From contig DAIPYL010000005.1 in the NCBI GenBank assembly GCA_036782755.1, positions 1 to 64,000 on the forward strand: a stretch of DNA of 64,000 nt, read 5' to 3'. This document shows, piece by piece, positions 24,924-32,843 of this stretch. The notes under the pieces were generated by a model that searched no databases, was not told the DNA's origin, and worked only from the letters and a program-made list of their open reading frames with translations. How positions within the stretch are numbered: position 1 is the stretch's first letter; the number at the start of each line of letters is the position of its first letter. Source of the DNA: Jeotgalicoccus sp036782755. Its GTDB lineage: Bacteria; Bacillota; Bacilli; Staphylococcales; Salinicoccaceae. A program made the position numbers and the translations under genes.

Positions 24924-26267
24924 CTAATTCTCTCTAAATTTATTAATAAGTTCGCTGAAGTCCTCGTCGTCTTTCAGCGTCTTCATCGGTGCTTTGTTTT
25001 TCTTTTTGTCACTCTTAGGTTCAGCCGCTTTTTGCTGCGGCTGTTTTTTAGCTGACTTTTCTTTCAGCCATGCCGGCTGCTCTTCACCCGGACCTGCATA
25101 TTTAAACTGGCGTTTCCGGCGCTTTTCTTCCTGCGCTTCGCGGAATTCCATAATAGACTGGTAAGCTTCCGATGCAGTGCGGTAACCTTCTTTCTCCCAG
25201 TTTTCTGCGATGGTCATGACGTATCGGAGCGGCAGTTCGCCGTCTTTCATCTGAATTGCATACTCAAGCAGCACGTTGATTACGCCGTTTTCAAGTCCAG
25301 TTTTAACGATAAGTTCCGTCACAACTTTCAAATCGTTCTCCGACGGCTTGTAGCTGCGGAGATCGTTAATTCTGTCGAGCGGGCTGACCTTATCGAGACT
25401 TTCGAGATACGATTCATCACCTGCAGGTTTCACCGCTTCTTCTGCAGTCGTGAAACTTGGAATGACTTCGCCGTATTCTTTCTGATAGTATTTGCGCGCT
25501 TCAGTTTTCAGGCGCTCTTTATCGATTCCGAACTGCGGACTTGTCGACTGCAGCAGAATCTGTTTAATGTCATACGCATTTAATTTAAACAGCTGGCTCA
25601 GCTGCACGACCAGCATCTTCACTTCTTTCGTAAAGAACTGCTTGTCGATTCGCGTGCCCTTTAAATGTGTGAACAGCACATCGAAATCGAAATCATCGAG
25701 GTCAATCGACGGCCCTCTCGAGACATCTCTCTGCTTAAAGTTGTCATTCGGCGTGCGGAATGTCGCATCTCTCGAATGATAAAACACCTCGGTAAATTTC
25801 TTGGTCACTTCAGTAATGTCCTCCGGCAGCTCCGGATATATGAGACCGTCTTTTTTATCATTAAACTTCGCCGAGCCGACCTGCGAATATAAGTACATCG
25901 ACAGCATCGGGTCCTTGAAAAACATTTCCGCCGACAGCGGCTGCAATAATCTGTAGACAAATAAGTCATCGTGCTCTTTGTTCGATACGTAAGTGCGCAC
26001 GAGACCGATTGCTTCAAGTTTGTCGAGCGATGCCTCAAAGCCGGTCAGGCTCAGCGACAGCTCATCCATCAGCTCGCGGTGAAAACGGACGGCAAGCTTA
26101 TCATGCACCTTCGTCGACTCGCATAAATATAAATAAATACCGAAGGCCTCTGTGCCGATAACCGGTAAATACAATGCATTCAAAATCTCGTAACTATCGT
26201 TCGACAAAGTACCCGGCTGGTAGACGATAAACTCCGTATTCGGTTTTAAACGTTCATTAAATTTCAT
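24924..26267 (-). CDS. dnaB: Replication initiation and membrane attachment protein DnaB
   Basis: This Firmicute-specific DnaB (not the helicase of that name in Escherichia coli) attaches to oriC and recruits the helicase-loader complex. The 447-residue protein has the DnaB/DnaD-type winged-helix N-terminal region (about 20-150) and a C-terminal DnaB_2 domain with the YxxxIxxxW-like segment (ALRYVMTIAENWEKEG and nearby YQSIMEF). The tail is highly charged. It begins next to the nrdR stop, indicating coupling. Confidence 0.93.
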   Translation of the reverse strand: MKFNERLKPNTEFIVYQPGTLSNDSYEILNALYLPVIGTEAFGIYLYLCESTKVHDKLAVRFHRELMDELSLSLTGFEASLDKLEAIGLVRTYVSNKEHDDLFVYRLLQPLSAEMFFKDPMLSMYLYSQVGSAKFNDKKDGLIYPELPEDITEVTKKFTEVFYHSRDATFRTPNDNFKQRDVSRGPSIDLDDFDFDVLFTHLKGTRIDKQFFTKEVKMLVVQLSQLFKLNAYDIKQILLQSTSPQFGIDKERLKTEARKYYQKEYGEVIPSFTTAEEAVKPAGDESYLESLDKVSPLDRINDLRSYKPSENDLKVVTELIVKTGLENGVINVLLEYAIQMKDGELPLRYVMTIAENWEKEGYRTASEAYQSIMEFREAQEEKRRKRQFKYAGPGEEQPAWLKEKSAKKQPQQKAAEPKSDKKKNKAPMKTLKDDEDFSELINKFREN

Positions 26268-26268
26268 G

Positions 26269-26727
26269 TTAAGCCTTACCTTTTTCTAAATTTTGCAGAA
26301 TATCCATCAGCTGATCGATATCTTTAAACTCTCTGTACACCGATGCGAAACGCACGTAAGCCACCTGATCGAGAGTAATTAATTCATTCATAACGGACTC
26401 GCCGATATCATTGGATGTAATTTCCGCTTTATTTAAATTGCGCAGCGCCGCTTCGATTTTATCCGCGCGCTTCTCAATTTCATCATATGGAATCGCCCGT
26501 TTCTCACAAGCTTTTAACAGACCATCCAGCACTTTCGATCTGTCGAACACTTCACGAGTTCCATCTTTTTTTATAACGACAAGGGGTGATAATTCAATAC
26601 GCTCGAACGTCGTGAAACGCGTTTGACAATCATCGCACTCACGGCGTCTGCGAATTGCATTCATCTCATCTGCATGACGCGAATCGACAACCTTCGAATT
26701 CGTATGCTGACACTTTGGACATCTCAT
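26269..26727 (-). CDS. nrdR: Transcriptional repressor NrdR
   Basis: NrdR represses ribonucleotide reductase genes in response to ATP/dATP. The 152-residue protein has an N-terminal zinc ribbon with four cysteines (MRCPKCQHTN at 3 and 6; ECDDCQTRF at about 31 and 34) and an ATP-cone domain (PLVVIKKDGTREVFDRSKVLDGLLKAC). The ATG is preceded by GAGGTG. It is the first gene of nrdR-dnaB-dnaI, the standard Bacillales order. Confidence 0.96.
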   Translation of the reverse strand: MRCPKCQHTNSKVVDSRHADEMNAIRRRRECDDCQTRFTTFERIELSPLVVIKKDGTREVFDRSKVLDGLLKACEKRAIPYDEIEKRADKIEAALRNLNKAEITSNDIGESVMNELITLDQVAYVRFASVYREFKDIDQLMDILQNLEKGKA

Positions 26728-26817
26728 GTGATGTTCACCTCATTCAGTAATAGATTAGTTTCAATTATTATAACACCGAAAGCACTAAACATAAAAAAAG
26801 AAAGCGGATTAGAAGAT

Positions 26818-26990
26818 AAACCCCGAGGCGCCGGGGATATATTCGGGCGCGCGGCACACCGTGGCGCGCAATTGGTGGTTCTGTGCCACCGCAGACTCCA
26901 CAATGGCGCGCCGAAGCCACAGTGACGGGATAGATTGTGGAAACCGCAGCGGCCCCGTCAATCCAAAACAAAAACAGCCCCGCCATCCCC
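26818..26990. other. GC-rich intergenic block with interleaved inverted repeats
   Basis: The interval between nrdR and the next gene is far more GC-rich than its surroundings and has several perfect arms: CCCCG/CGGGG (26821-26825, 26832-26836), GCGCGC/GCGCGC (26847-26852, 26864-26869), TCCACAAT/ATTGTGGA (26897-26904, 26934-26941) and TGACGGG/CCCGTCA (26923-26929, 26954-26960). The last two interleave, so they could form a pseudoknot or two alternative folds. No credible coding sequence was found in it. Confidence 0.6.
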
Positions 26991-27025
26991 ATAAGAGACG
27001 ACGCGACTGCCCTCAAATAATTATT

Positions 27026-27445
27026 TTATCCTTCAACGCTGTAATTCTCACGTACCGGCATTGCTTCAAGATAGTCGCTGCCCTGTGATTTAACGCGCTG
27101 TTCTTTTTTTACGTGGGAATTTTGGAATGCTTCTGATTCCACCCATGCTGTGAAGTCTTCAGTCGATGCCCAGCCTGTCAGCACTGACATTTTATTGTCT
27201 TTTTTTACCAGCATAAACCCGGAGAATCCATCGTACTGATCGACGTTTCCTTTACGGCTCTTAAATCTTTCTTCCATTTCTTTAACGTACTCTTCTTTTA
27301 CGATGAAGTTGTTCGTTGCAATGTGTCCGGCAGCTGATACATCCCCGTCATGTATCAGGATTTCGTATTCTTCTCCTTTATACGTCGCTGTGTTGCCTTT
27401 GATAATCAGTTCTGTGTTTTGTCCGTCGTTGTTTACTAATTGCAT
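27026..27445 (-). CDS. IsdG/HmoB-like antibiotic biosynthesis monooxygenase-domain protein (putative heme monooxygenase)
   Basis: The 139-residue protein has a C-terminal dimeric alpha-beta barrel of the ABM type (about residues 43-125). Residues matching the Asn-Trp-His set of IsdG heme monooxygenases can be aligned: N45 (IATNNFIVK), W92 (LTGWAST) and H111 (FQNSHVKKE). IsdG and HmoB enzymes open the heme ring to release iron. The first 40 residues form an extra N-terminal part, as in HmoB and TRAP-like proteins. It is preceded by GAAGGAG and follows the gapB terminator, so it should have its own promoter. Confidence 0.7.
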   Translation of the reverse strand: MQLVNNDGQNTELIIKGNTATYKGEEYEILIHDGDVSAAGHIATNNFIVKEEYVKEMEERFKSRKGNVDQYDGFSGFMLVKKDNKMSVLTGWASTEDFTAWVESEAFQNSHVKKEQRVKSQGSDYLEAMPVRENYSVEG

Positions 27446-27485
27446 GTCAGCACTCCTTCGTTCGTATTGTTACTTTTATTGTATC

Positions 27486-27513
27486 AAAAAAGAGGATAGC
27501 ATCAACTATCCTC
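27486..27513 (-). terminator. Intrinsic terminator of gapB
   Basis: A perfect 8-bp stem GAGGATAG/CTATCCTC (27492-27499 and 27506-27513) with a 6-base loop and a T6 run on the minus strand, 14 bases after the gapB stop. Confidence 0.93.
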
Positions 27514-27527
27514 CTGTGACTGTATTG

Positions 27528-28532
27528 TTAAATTTCTTTAGCGATCATTTCAGTTAATTCAACACATCTTACAGAGTAACCCCACTCGTTGTCGTACCAT
27601 GAAAGTACTTTAACTTTGTTGTCAGCCATAACCATTGTTAATGCTGAATCTACGATTGAGCTGCGCGGGTCAGTATTGTAGTCGCTTGATACTAACGGCT
27701 CATCGCTGACGCCTAAAATACCTTTCATGGCATCTCTTTCGTATTTCTTAAATGCTTCATTAACTTCTTCTTTAGTCACTTCTTTTTCAAGGTCTACTAC
27801 AAGGTCAACTAATGAAACGTTTGATACCGGTACACGTAATGCCATACCATCTAATTTACCTTCAAGTTCAGGAAGCACTAAAGCTGTTGCTTTAGCAGCA
27901 CCTGTTGAAGTAGGAATAATATTTTCTGCAGCAGAACGCGCACGACGCAAGTCTTTGTGCGGGTTGTCAATGTTCATTTGGTCGTTAGTGTACGCGTGTA
28001 CAGTAGTTACAAGACCATTTTTAATTCCGAACTCATCGTTTAATACTTTGGCTACAGGTGCAAGACAGTTTGTCGTACATGATGCATTTGAGAATACATC
28101 GTAGGACGACGTGTCTAATGTTGCACAGTTAACGCCGCGTACAAGTGTTTGTACATTGCCGCCGCCTGATGGTCCTGTTAATAATACTTTCTTCGCACCA
28201 GCGTCGATGTGAGCCTGTGCTTTGTCACCGTGGTTGAATGCGCCAGTAGCTTCGATAACGATATCGACGCCAAGGTCAGCCCATGGTAAGTTTGCAGGGT
28301 TGCGGTCACTTGTCACAGTAATTTCTTTACCGTCTACGACAATGTTATCCCCTTTAACTTCAACTTTTTTATCCCACGTACCGTGTGTAGTATCGTAGTT
28401 AATTAAATGTGCGATTGTTTTCGCAGGTGATGTTACGTTGACTGCAACAAGATCAAGTTCTTTTGATTCTGCAACAATACGGAACACCATTCTTCCAATT
28501 CTACCTAAACCATTAATAGCAACTTTTTTCAT
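27528..28532 (-). CDS. gapB: Glyceraldehyde-3-phosphate dehydrogenase, GapB type
   Basis: The enzyme interconverts glyceraldehyde 3-phosphate and 1,3-bisphosphoglycerate. The 334-residue product has the Rossmann start INGLGRIGRMV and catalytic SNASCTTNC. After strand 2 it reads AVNVTSP and lacks the aspartate that gives NAD preference in glycolytic GapA; with the neighbouring nrdR-dnaB this points to the gluconeogenic, NADP-preferring GapB. The start has a good AAAGGAG site. A strong promoter and a cre-like site lie upstream. Confidence 0.92.
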   Translation of the reverse strand: MKKVAINGLGRIGRMVFRIVAESKELDLVAVNVTSPAKTIAHLINYDTTHGTWDKKVEVKGDNIVVDGKEITVTSDRNPANLPWADLGVDIVIEATGAFNHGDKAQAHIDAGAKKVLLTGPSGGGNVQTLVRGVNCATLDTSSYDVFSNASCTTNCLAPVAKVLNDEFGIKNGLVTTVHAYTNDQMNIDNPHKDLRRARSAAENIIPTSTGAAKATALVLPELEGKLDGMALRVPVSNVSLVDLVVDLEKEVTKEEVNEAFKKYERDAMKGILGVSDEPLVSSDYNTDPRSSIVDSALTMVMADNKVKVLSWYDNEWGYSVRCVELTEMIAKEI

Positions 28533-28568
28533 GACTAGAGCTCCTTTGAAAGTTCTTTTTCATTTAAT

Positions 28569-28597
28569 ATTATACCATAGTTAAACTTACGTTTGAA
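28569..28597 (-). promoter_or_regulatory. Sigma-A promoter of gapB
   Basis: The minus strand has -35 TTCAAA (28592-28597), a 17-base spacer and an extended -10 TGGTATAAT (hexamer at 28569-28574). The -35 overlaps a cre-like palindrome. Confidence 0.78.
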
Positions 28598-28607
28598 CGC
28601 GTTTTCA
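28594..28607 (-). promoter_or_regulatory. Candidate cre (CcpA) site at the gapB promoter
   Basis: On the minus strand TGAAAACGCGTTCA matches TGWAARCGYTWNCW at 13 of 14 positions. It overlaps both the coaE stop codon and the gapB -35, so a bound regulator would block RNA polymerase, consistent with a gluconeogenic gene shut off by glucose. In B. subtilis gapB is controlled by CcpN instead; CcpA control here is inference. Confidence 0.55.
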
Positions 28608-29198
28608 CAGACTTTCCAACTCTTCTGTAAATCGGTCAATCTGTTCATATAATTTCTCTACAGTACCGTTGTTATCAAGACGGTACTCACTTCTCTGAAC
28701 TTTCTCCGTCAGCGGCATCTGGCTGTTAATTCGCGCTTTTGCTTCTTCGACAGTTAAGTCGTTACGGTTCATCAGTCTCTTAATCTGAGTGTCGCGGTCG
28801 ACGAACACAGTGACAACAAAATCACATCGTTCATTCAAGCCGTTTTCAAACAGCAGCGGAATATCCAAAAACACATGGCCTTCTTTGATAAACTTCTGTT
28901 CATCCGCATTCATCATATCCCTGATTAAGGGATGAACAATCTCGTTCAGCTCGCGGCGTTTATCGGCATCGTTAAAAATAATACCGCCAAGTTTCTTCCG
29001 GTCAAGCTCGCCTTCAGAATCGACAATATCTTCACCGAATGCTTTGATGATCGCCGGAATGGCCGGACCGTCTTTCGCTGTCGTTTTTCTTGAATAGGCG
29101 TCTGCATCGAGCACGGTATAACCGCGCTCTTTTAAATAATCGCTCACCGTTGTTTTTCCGCTCGCGATTCCGCCTGTTAATCCGATAATTTTATACAT
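28605..29198 (-). CDS. coaE: Dephospho-CoA kinase
   Basis: CoaE phosphorylates dephospho-CoA at the 3' hydroxyl, the last step of coenzyme A synthesis. The 197-residue protein begins MYKIIGLTGGIASGKTT with the P loop at about residues 9-16 and continues with the CoA-binding DADAYSR and the lid region. I choose this ATG, with GAGGTG six bases upstream; the open frame runs 28 codons further into mutM. It is five bases from mutM, in the polA-mutM-coaE operon. Confidence 0.95.
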   Translation of the reverse strand: MYKIIGLTGGIASGKTTVSDYLKERGYTVLDADAYSRKTTAKDGPAIPAIIKAFGEDIVDSEGELDRKKLGGIIFNDADKRRELNEIVHPLIRDMMNADEQKFIKEGHVFLDIPLLFENGLNERCDFVVTVFVDRDTQIKRLMNRNDLTVEEAKARINSQMPLTEKVQRSEYRLDNNGTVEKLYEQIDRFTEELESL

Positions 29199-29203
29199 GG
29201 ACA

Positions 29204-30067
29204 TCACCTCTGGCATGTTGTGCAATAGAATGTATTGCGTGTACTGATTACTTTCGTCTTCAGCTCGTGTCCGAGCGGACATTCTTCCCGCTGATACACG
29301 TTAAAGCTGTTCTGCATTTCACCCTTGCCGCCTGTCACGCTCCGGTAATCGGAAATCGTCGAACCGCCGTGTGATAATGACAGCTCGAACACTTCTCTTA
29401 TCCGGTCGAACAGTTCACGAAGCCTTTTATCGGAAACATTTTTCACTTTTTTGGTCGGCAGAATATGCGACAGGTACAATGCTTCCACGGCGTAAATATT
29501 ACCGACGCCCGGAATAACTTCACCGTCCATAATCGCGGCTTTAATCGGCTTCTCTTCGTATTTCTTCGTGCGCAGCATCTTCATATAATGGTCAAAGCTC
29601 AGCTCATCCGTATATTCCGGCGCCATGCGTGCGAAGGGCGGGAAGTCCTGCAGACTGTCATGCGTATGCATCTCACCGAAGCGGCGGATATCCGAATACA
29701 CCAGCTTCTGGCCGTTATCGAGCGAGAATATGACCTGCCAGTGCTTCTTAAAATTATGTTCTTTAATATCATCAAAATCCGACACGATAAAGTACGCACC
29801 CGACATGCCGAGATGGCTGACGAGATGCGTCGTTGTATATTCATCGTTAATCAGGAAATATAAATACTTGCCGCGGCGTCCGATATGCGTAATCGTCTTG
29901 CCTGTAACAATCTCCTTAAATGCGTCGAGATCATCTTTTACTATCGTGCGTTTATTTGCTTTATGCCCGTTATAAATATGCTCCGACAACTCAACTTCCG
30001 TAATTTTTAAATTGATTACGGGCGCGAGTTCGCGCTTAACGAGTTCTACCTCCGGCAGTTCCGGCAT
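29204..30067 (-). CDS. mutM: Formamidopyrimidine-DNA glycosylase with variant zinc finger
   Basis: MutM removes 8-oxoguanine and formamidopyrimidines and nicks the abasic site. The N-terminal PELPEVELV with catalytic Pro2/Glu3 is intact, as is the helix-two-turn-helix region. The C-terminal finger is odd: its first half reads ECPLGHELKT instead of the usual CxxC, while the second half YCTTCQR is normal, so the zinc ligands may be Cys, His, Cys, Cys. The damage-contacting arginine of the finger loop (STRNTFYC) is kept. It starts 9 bases after polA. Confidence 0.93.
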   Translation of the reverse strand: MPELPEVELVKRELAPVINLKITEVELSEHIYNGHKANKRTIVKDDLDAFKEIVTGKTITHIGRRGKYLYFLINDEYTTTHLVSHLGMSGAYFIVSDFDDIKEHNFKKHWQVIFSLDNGQKLVYSDIRRFGEMHTHDSLQDFPPFARMAPEYTDELSFDHYMKMLRTKKYEEKPIKAAIMDGEVIPGVGNIYAVEALYLSHILPTKKVKNVSDKRLRELFDRIREVFELSLSHGGSTISDYRSVTGGKGEMQNSFNVYQREECPLGHELKTKVISTRNTFYCTTCQR

Positions 30068-30076
30068 TTACTCCAC

Positions 30077-32680
30077 CTACTTCACTTCATACCAGTCCGT
30101 ACCGTACCCTGCATCTACTTTCAGCGGTACGTCGATGTCTATCGCCTGCTCCATAATATCTTTAATAACCGGAATGAAGGCTTCCACTTCACTTTCCGGA
30201 ATATCAAAGATCAGCTCATCGTGGATCTGTAATAGTAATTCTGCATTGAATTTCTGTGCTTCTTCGCTCCCGGCGTATTTCACCATAGCGAGTTTAATAA
30301 TATCAGCGGCACTCCCCTGAATCGGCGAGTTCATCGCTGTGCGTTCTGCGAACGAACGCGCATTAAAGTTTCTGCTGTTGACGTCAGGCACGTAGCGGCG
30401 GCGGTGCAGCATTGTCGTCACATAGCCGTCGCGTTTAGCGTCCTGCACGATGTCGTGCATAAACTGTTTCACTTCTTTAAATGATTCGAGATACGTATTG
30501 ATAAACTGACCTGCTTCTTTACGCGTAATGCCTAAGTTCTGGCTGAGTCCGTAATCGCTGATTCCGTAGACGATACCGAAGTTAACGGCTTTCGCGTTGC
30601 GGCGCATTAACGGTGTGACTTCATCGAGTTCAACGCCGTACACTTCCATCGCCGTTTTCGTATGAATATCGATATCGTTTGTGAATGCTTCCATCATCGA
30701 TTCATCCTGCGTAATTGCTGCGAGTACACGCAGCTCAATCTGCGAATAGTCGAGTCCGAGCAGCACGTTGCCTTCTTTTGAAGGAACGAATGCCTGACGA
30801 ATCTTCCGTCCCTCTTCAAGTCTGATCGGAATGTTCTGCAGGTTCGGTTCCACACTCGATAGACGTCCCGTCTGGGCAAGTGTCTGGTTAAAGCGCGTAT
30901 GAATACGCGAATCCTCAGTCACTTCACCCTGCAGGCCGATAACATACGTCGACTGCAGTTTGCTGATCGTACGGTATGTTAAAATATGTTCGATAATTTC
31001 ATGCTTGTCCTCGAGCTGTTCCAGCACGTCGACCGCTGTTGAGTAGCCGGTCTTCGTTTTCTTAATAACAGGCAGTTCAAGCTTCTCAAATAAAATCACA
31101 CCGAGCTGTTTCGGAGAGTTGATATTGAACTCTTCCCCTGCCAGACGATAAATCTTTTCTTCTATTTCTTTCAGACGTCCGCTGAGTTCTTCTTCCATCT
31201 CTTTCAGACGCTCTGTTTTAATTTTAATTCCTTTGAGTTCCATCTGAACGAGTACTTTCGATAATGGAATTTCCAGGTCATGCCATAAGTCATACATTTC
31301 ATCCGCACGAAGTTTATCCGCCATCGGTTCAGCGACTTTTTCAATCGCCTGGACTTTATCGGCAACGAAATCCTTCGTTTCGTCAGCATCCGGATTCTTC
31401 TTATTGCGGCCTTTGCCGTAATGGAAATCGTCACTGTTAATCGACACATTAAAGTCGGCTGCTGTTTCTGCAACATCGATAATTTTCTTCGACGGGTTTA
31501 ACAGGAAACTGCCGAGCATAATATCTTCTGTAAAGTTGTCGAACTCAACGTTCAGATGATTTAAAAGTGCCACCTGGCGTTTCAGATCGTATGTTGTTAC
31601 AGATGTACGCGTATTTAAAAACTGGCTGAGTTCGTCTGCATCAAATTCAGACGCCTCTTTAACCAGCACGAAATCTTTATCGGCAATACCGATAAATTCA
31701 GGTTTCGCTTTTAAGTAGTTCTCATCGTGCACTTCGAGATAAATGCTGATATCATCGCTGAAATCGTTTAATGAATCCGTGCGCTCCGCTGTAAATGACG
31801 CAATCTCTTCTACTTCCGTCGCTGCCATATTATTTAAGAGCGAGTTGAATTCAAGTTCTTTAAAGAGCTCGTATTTTTCTTGTGAATCTTCGTTCGTGAA
31901 TTTAAGTTCTTCGAGTTTAAAATCAAACGTCATATCGCGGTAAATTGTCGCGAGGTCTTTACTCATTAACGCAATCTCCTGATTGTTCGTTAAGTTTTCA
32001 TTTAATTTCTTAGCAGTAATCTTATCCAGGTTATCCAGCACGCTTTCAACGCTGCCGTATTCCTTCAATAATTTAACCGCAGTTTTTTCACCGACACCCG
32101 GTACGCCCGGAATGTTATCCGACTTGTCGCCCATCAGACCTTTTAAATCGATAATCTGCATTGGCACGAGTCCGTCGTAAACTTCAGCCACGTGTTCCGG
32201 TGTATAAACTTCAATATCCGTGACACCTTTTTTCGTAATGTAAACTTTTGTATGTTCACTTGCGAGCTGCGTTAAGTCCTTATCGCCTGTAATAACAATC
32301 GTTTCAAATTCTTCTTCGTCAGCAAGCTTCGTCCACGTACCGATAATATCATCAGCCTCGTAATCTTCGTGCTCGAAACGTTTAATGCCGTAAGCATCGA
32401 TTAACTTTCTAATCGGGGCAAACTGTTCGCCGAGCTCCGGCGGAGTTTTCTGTCTGCCGCCTTTATATTCTTTGTACTGCTTATGTCTGAACGTCGATTT
32501 ACCCGCATCAAACGCGACTAAAAAATAATCGGGCTCTTCTTCTTTAATTACTTTTTCAAGCAGCCGTGCATAACCGAAAATCGCATTCGTGTGCAGTCCG
32601 CTCTGATTCGTTAACAGCGGCAGTCCGTAAAATGCGCGGAACGCAATACTGTTTCCATCCATGAGAATTAACTTAGCCAT
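30077..32680 (-). CDS. polA: DNA polymerase I
   Basis: Pol I fills gaps in repair and removes Okazaki primers. The 867-residue protein has the 5' nuclease domain (LILMDGNSIAFRAFYGLP, residues 3-20; DYEADDIIGT; GDKDLTQL), a middle 3'-5' exonuclease-like domain that appears to lack the full catalytic acidic set, as in Bacillus, and the family A polymerase motifs A (LLGLDYSQIELRVLA), B (RRNAKAVNFGIVYG) and C (LLQIHDELIF). An AAGGAG site precedes the ATG. mutM and coaE follow in the same operon. Confidence 0.97.
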   Translation of the reverse strand: MAKLILMDGNSIAFRAFYGLPLLTNQSGLHTNAIFGYARLLEKVIKEEEPDYFLVAFDAGKSTFRHKQYKEYKGGRQKTPPELGEQFAPIRKLIDAYGIKRFEHEDYEADDIIGTWTKLADEEEFETIVITGDKDLTQLASEHTKVYITKKGVTDIEVYTPEHVAEVYDGLVPMQIIDLKGLMGDKSDNIPGVPGVGEKTAVKLLKEYGSVESVLDNLDKITAKKLNENLTNNQEIALMSKDLATIYRDMTFDFKLEELKFTNEDSQEKYELFKELEFNSLLNNMAATEVEEIASFTAERTDSLNDFSDDISIYLEVHDENYLKAKPEFIGIADKDFVLVKEASEFDADELSQFLNTRTSVTTYDLKRQVALLNHLNVEFDNFTEDIMLGSFLLNPSKKIIDVAETAADFNVSINSDDFHYGKGRNKKNPDADETKDFVADKVQAIEKVAEPMADKLRADEMYDLWHDLEIPLSKVLVQMELKGIKIKTERLKEMEEELSGRLKEIEEKIYRLAGEEFNINSPKQLGVILFEKLELPVIKKTKTGYSTAVDVLEQLEDKHEIIEHILTYRTISKLQSTYVIGLQGEVTEDSRIHTRFNQTLAQTGRLSSVEPNLQNIPIRLEEGRKIRQAFVPSKEGNVLLGLDYSQIELRVLAAITQDESMMEAFTNDIDIHTKTAMEVYGVELDEVTPLMRRNAKAVNFGIVYGISDYGLSQNLGITRKEAGQFINTYLESFKEVKQFMHDIVQDAKRDGYVTTMLHRRRYVPDVNSRNFNARSFAERTAMNSPIQGSAADIIKLAMVKYAGSEEAQKFNAELLLQIHDELIFDIPESEVEAFIPVIKDIMEQAIDIDVPLKVDAGYGTDWYEVK

Positions 32681-32713
32681 AATAATCTCCTTAAGTCTTC
32701 ATTCTTACTTTAA

Positions 32714-32742
32714 ATTATACAGTTCCAGTGAATATTAGCCAA
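32714..32742 (-). promoter_or_regulatory. Probable promoter of polA-mutM-coaE
   Basis: The minus strand has -35 TTGGCT (32737-32742), a 17-base spacer and a perfect -10 TATAAT (32714-32719), about 30 bases before the polA start. Confidence 0.65.
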
Positions 32743-32783
32743 TTAAAAAAGGCCGATGAGTTATTCCTGTAAAATCCTAAAAC

Positions 32784-32816
32784 AAAAAACACCTGACTCA
32801 TCGGGGGAGTCAGGTG
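32784..32816 (-). terminator. Intrinsic terminator of the AbgT transporter gene
   Basis: A perfect 10-bp stem CACCTGACTC/GAGTCAGGTG (32790-32799 and 32807-32816) with a 7-base loop and TTTTTTG on the minus strand, 28 bases after the transporter stop. Confidence 0.93.
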
Positions 32817-32843
32817 TTGTAAAATTATATCCATTATTTTCTC

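Noticed and set aside
26768..27016. An 82-codon minus-strand ORF across the GC-rich block before nrdR
   Set aside because: Its sequence follows inverted repeats, codon use is unlike the neighbours, and no ribosome-binding site was seen; a structured noncoding region explains it better.
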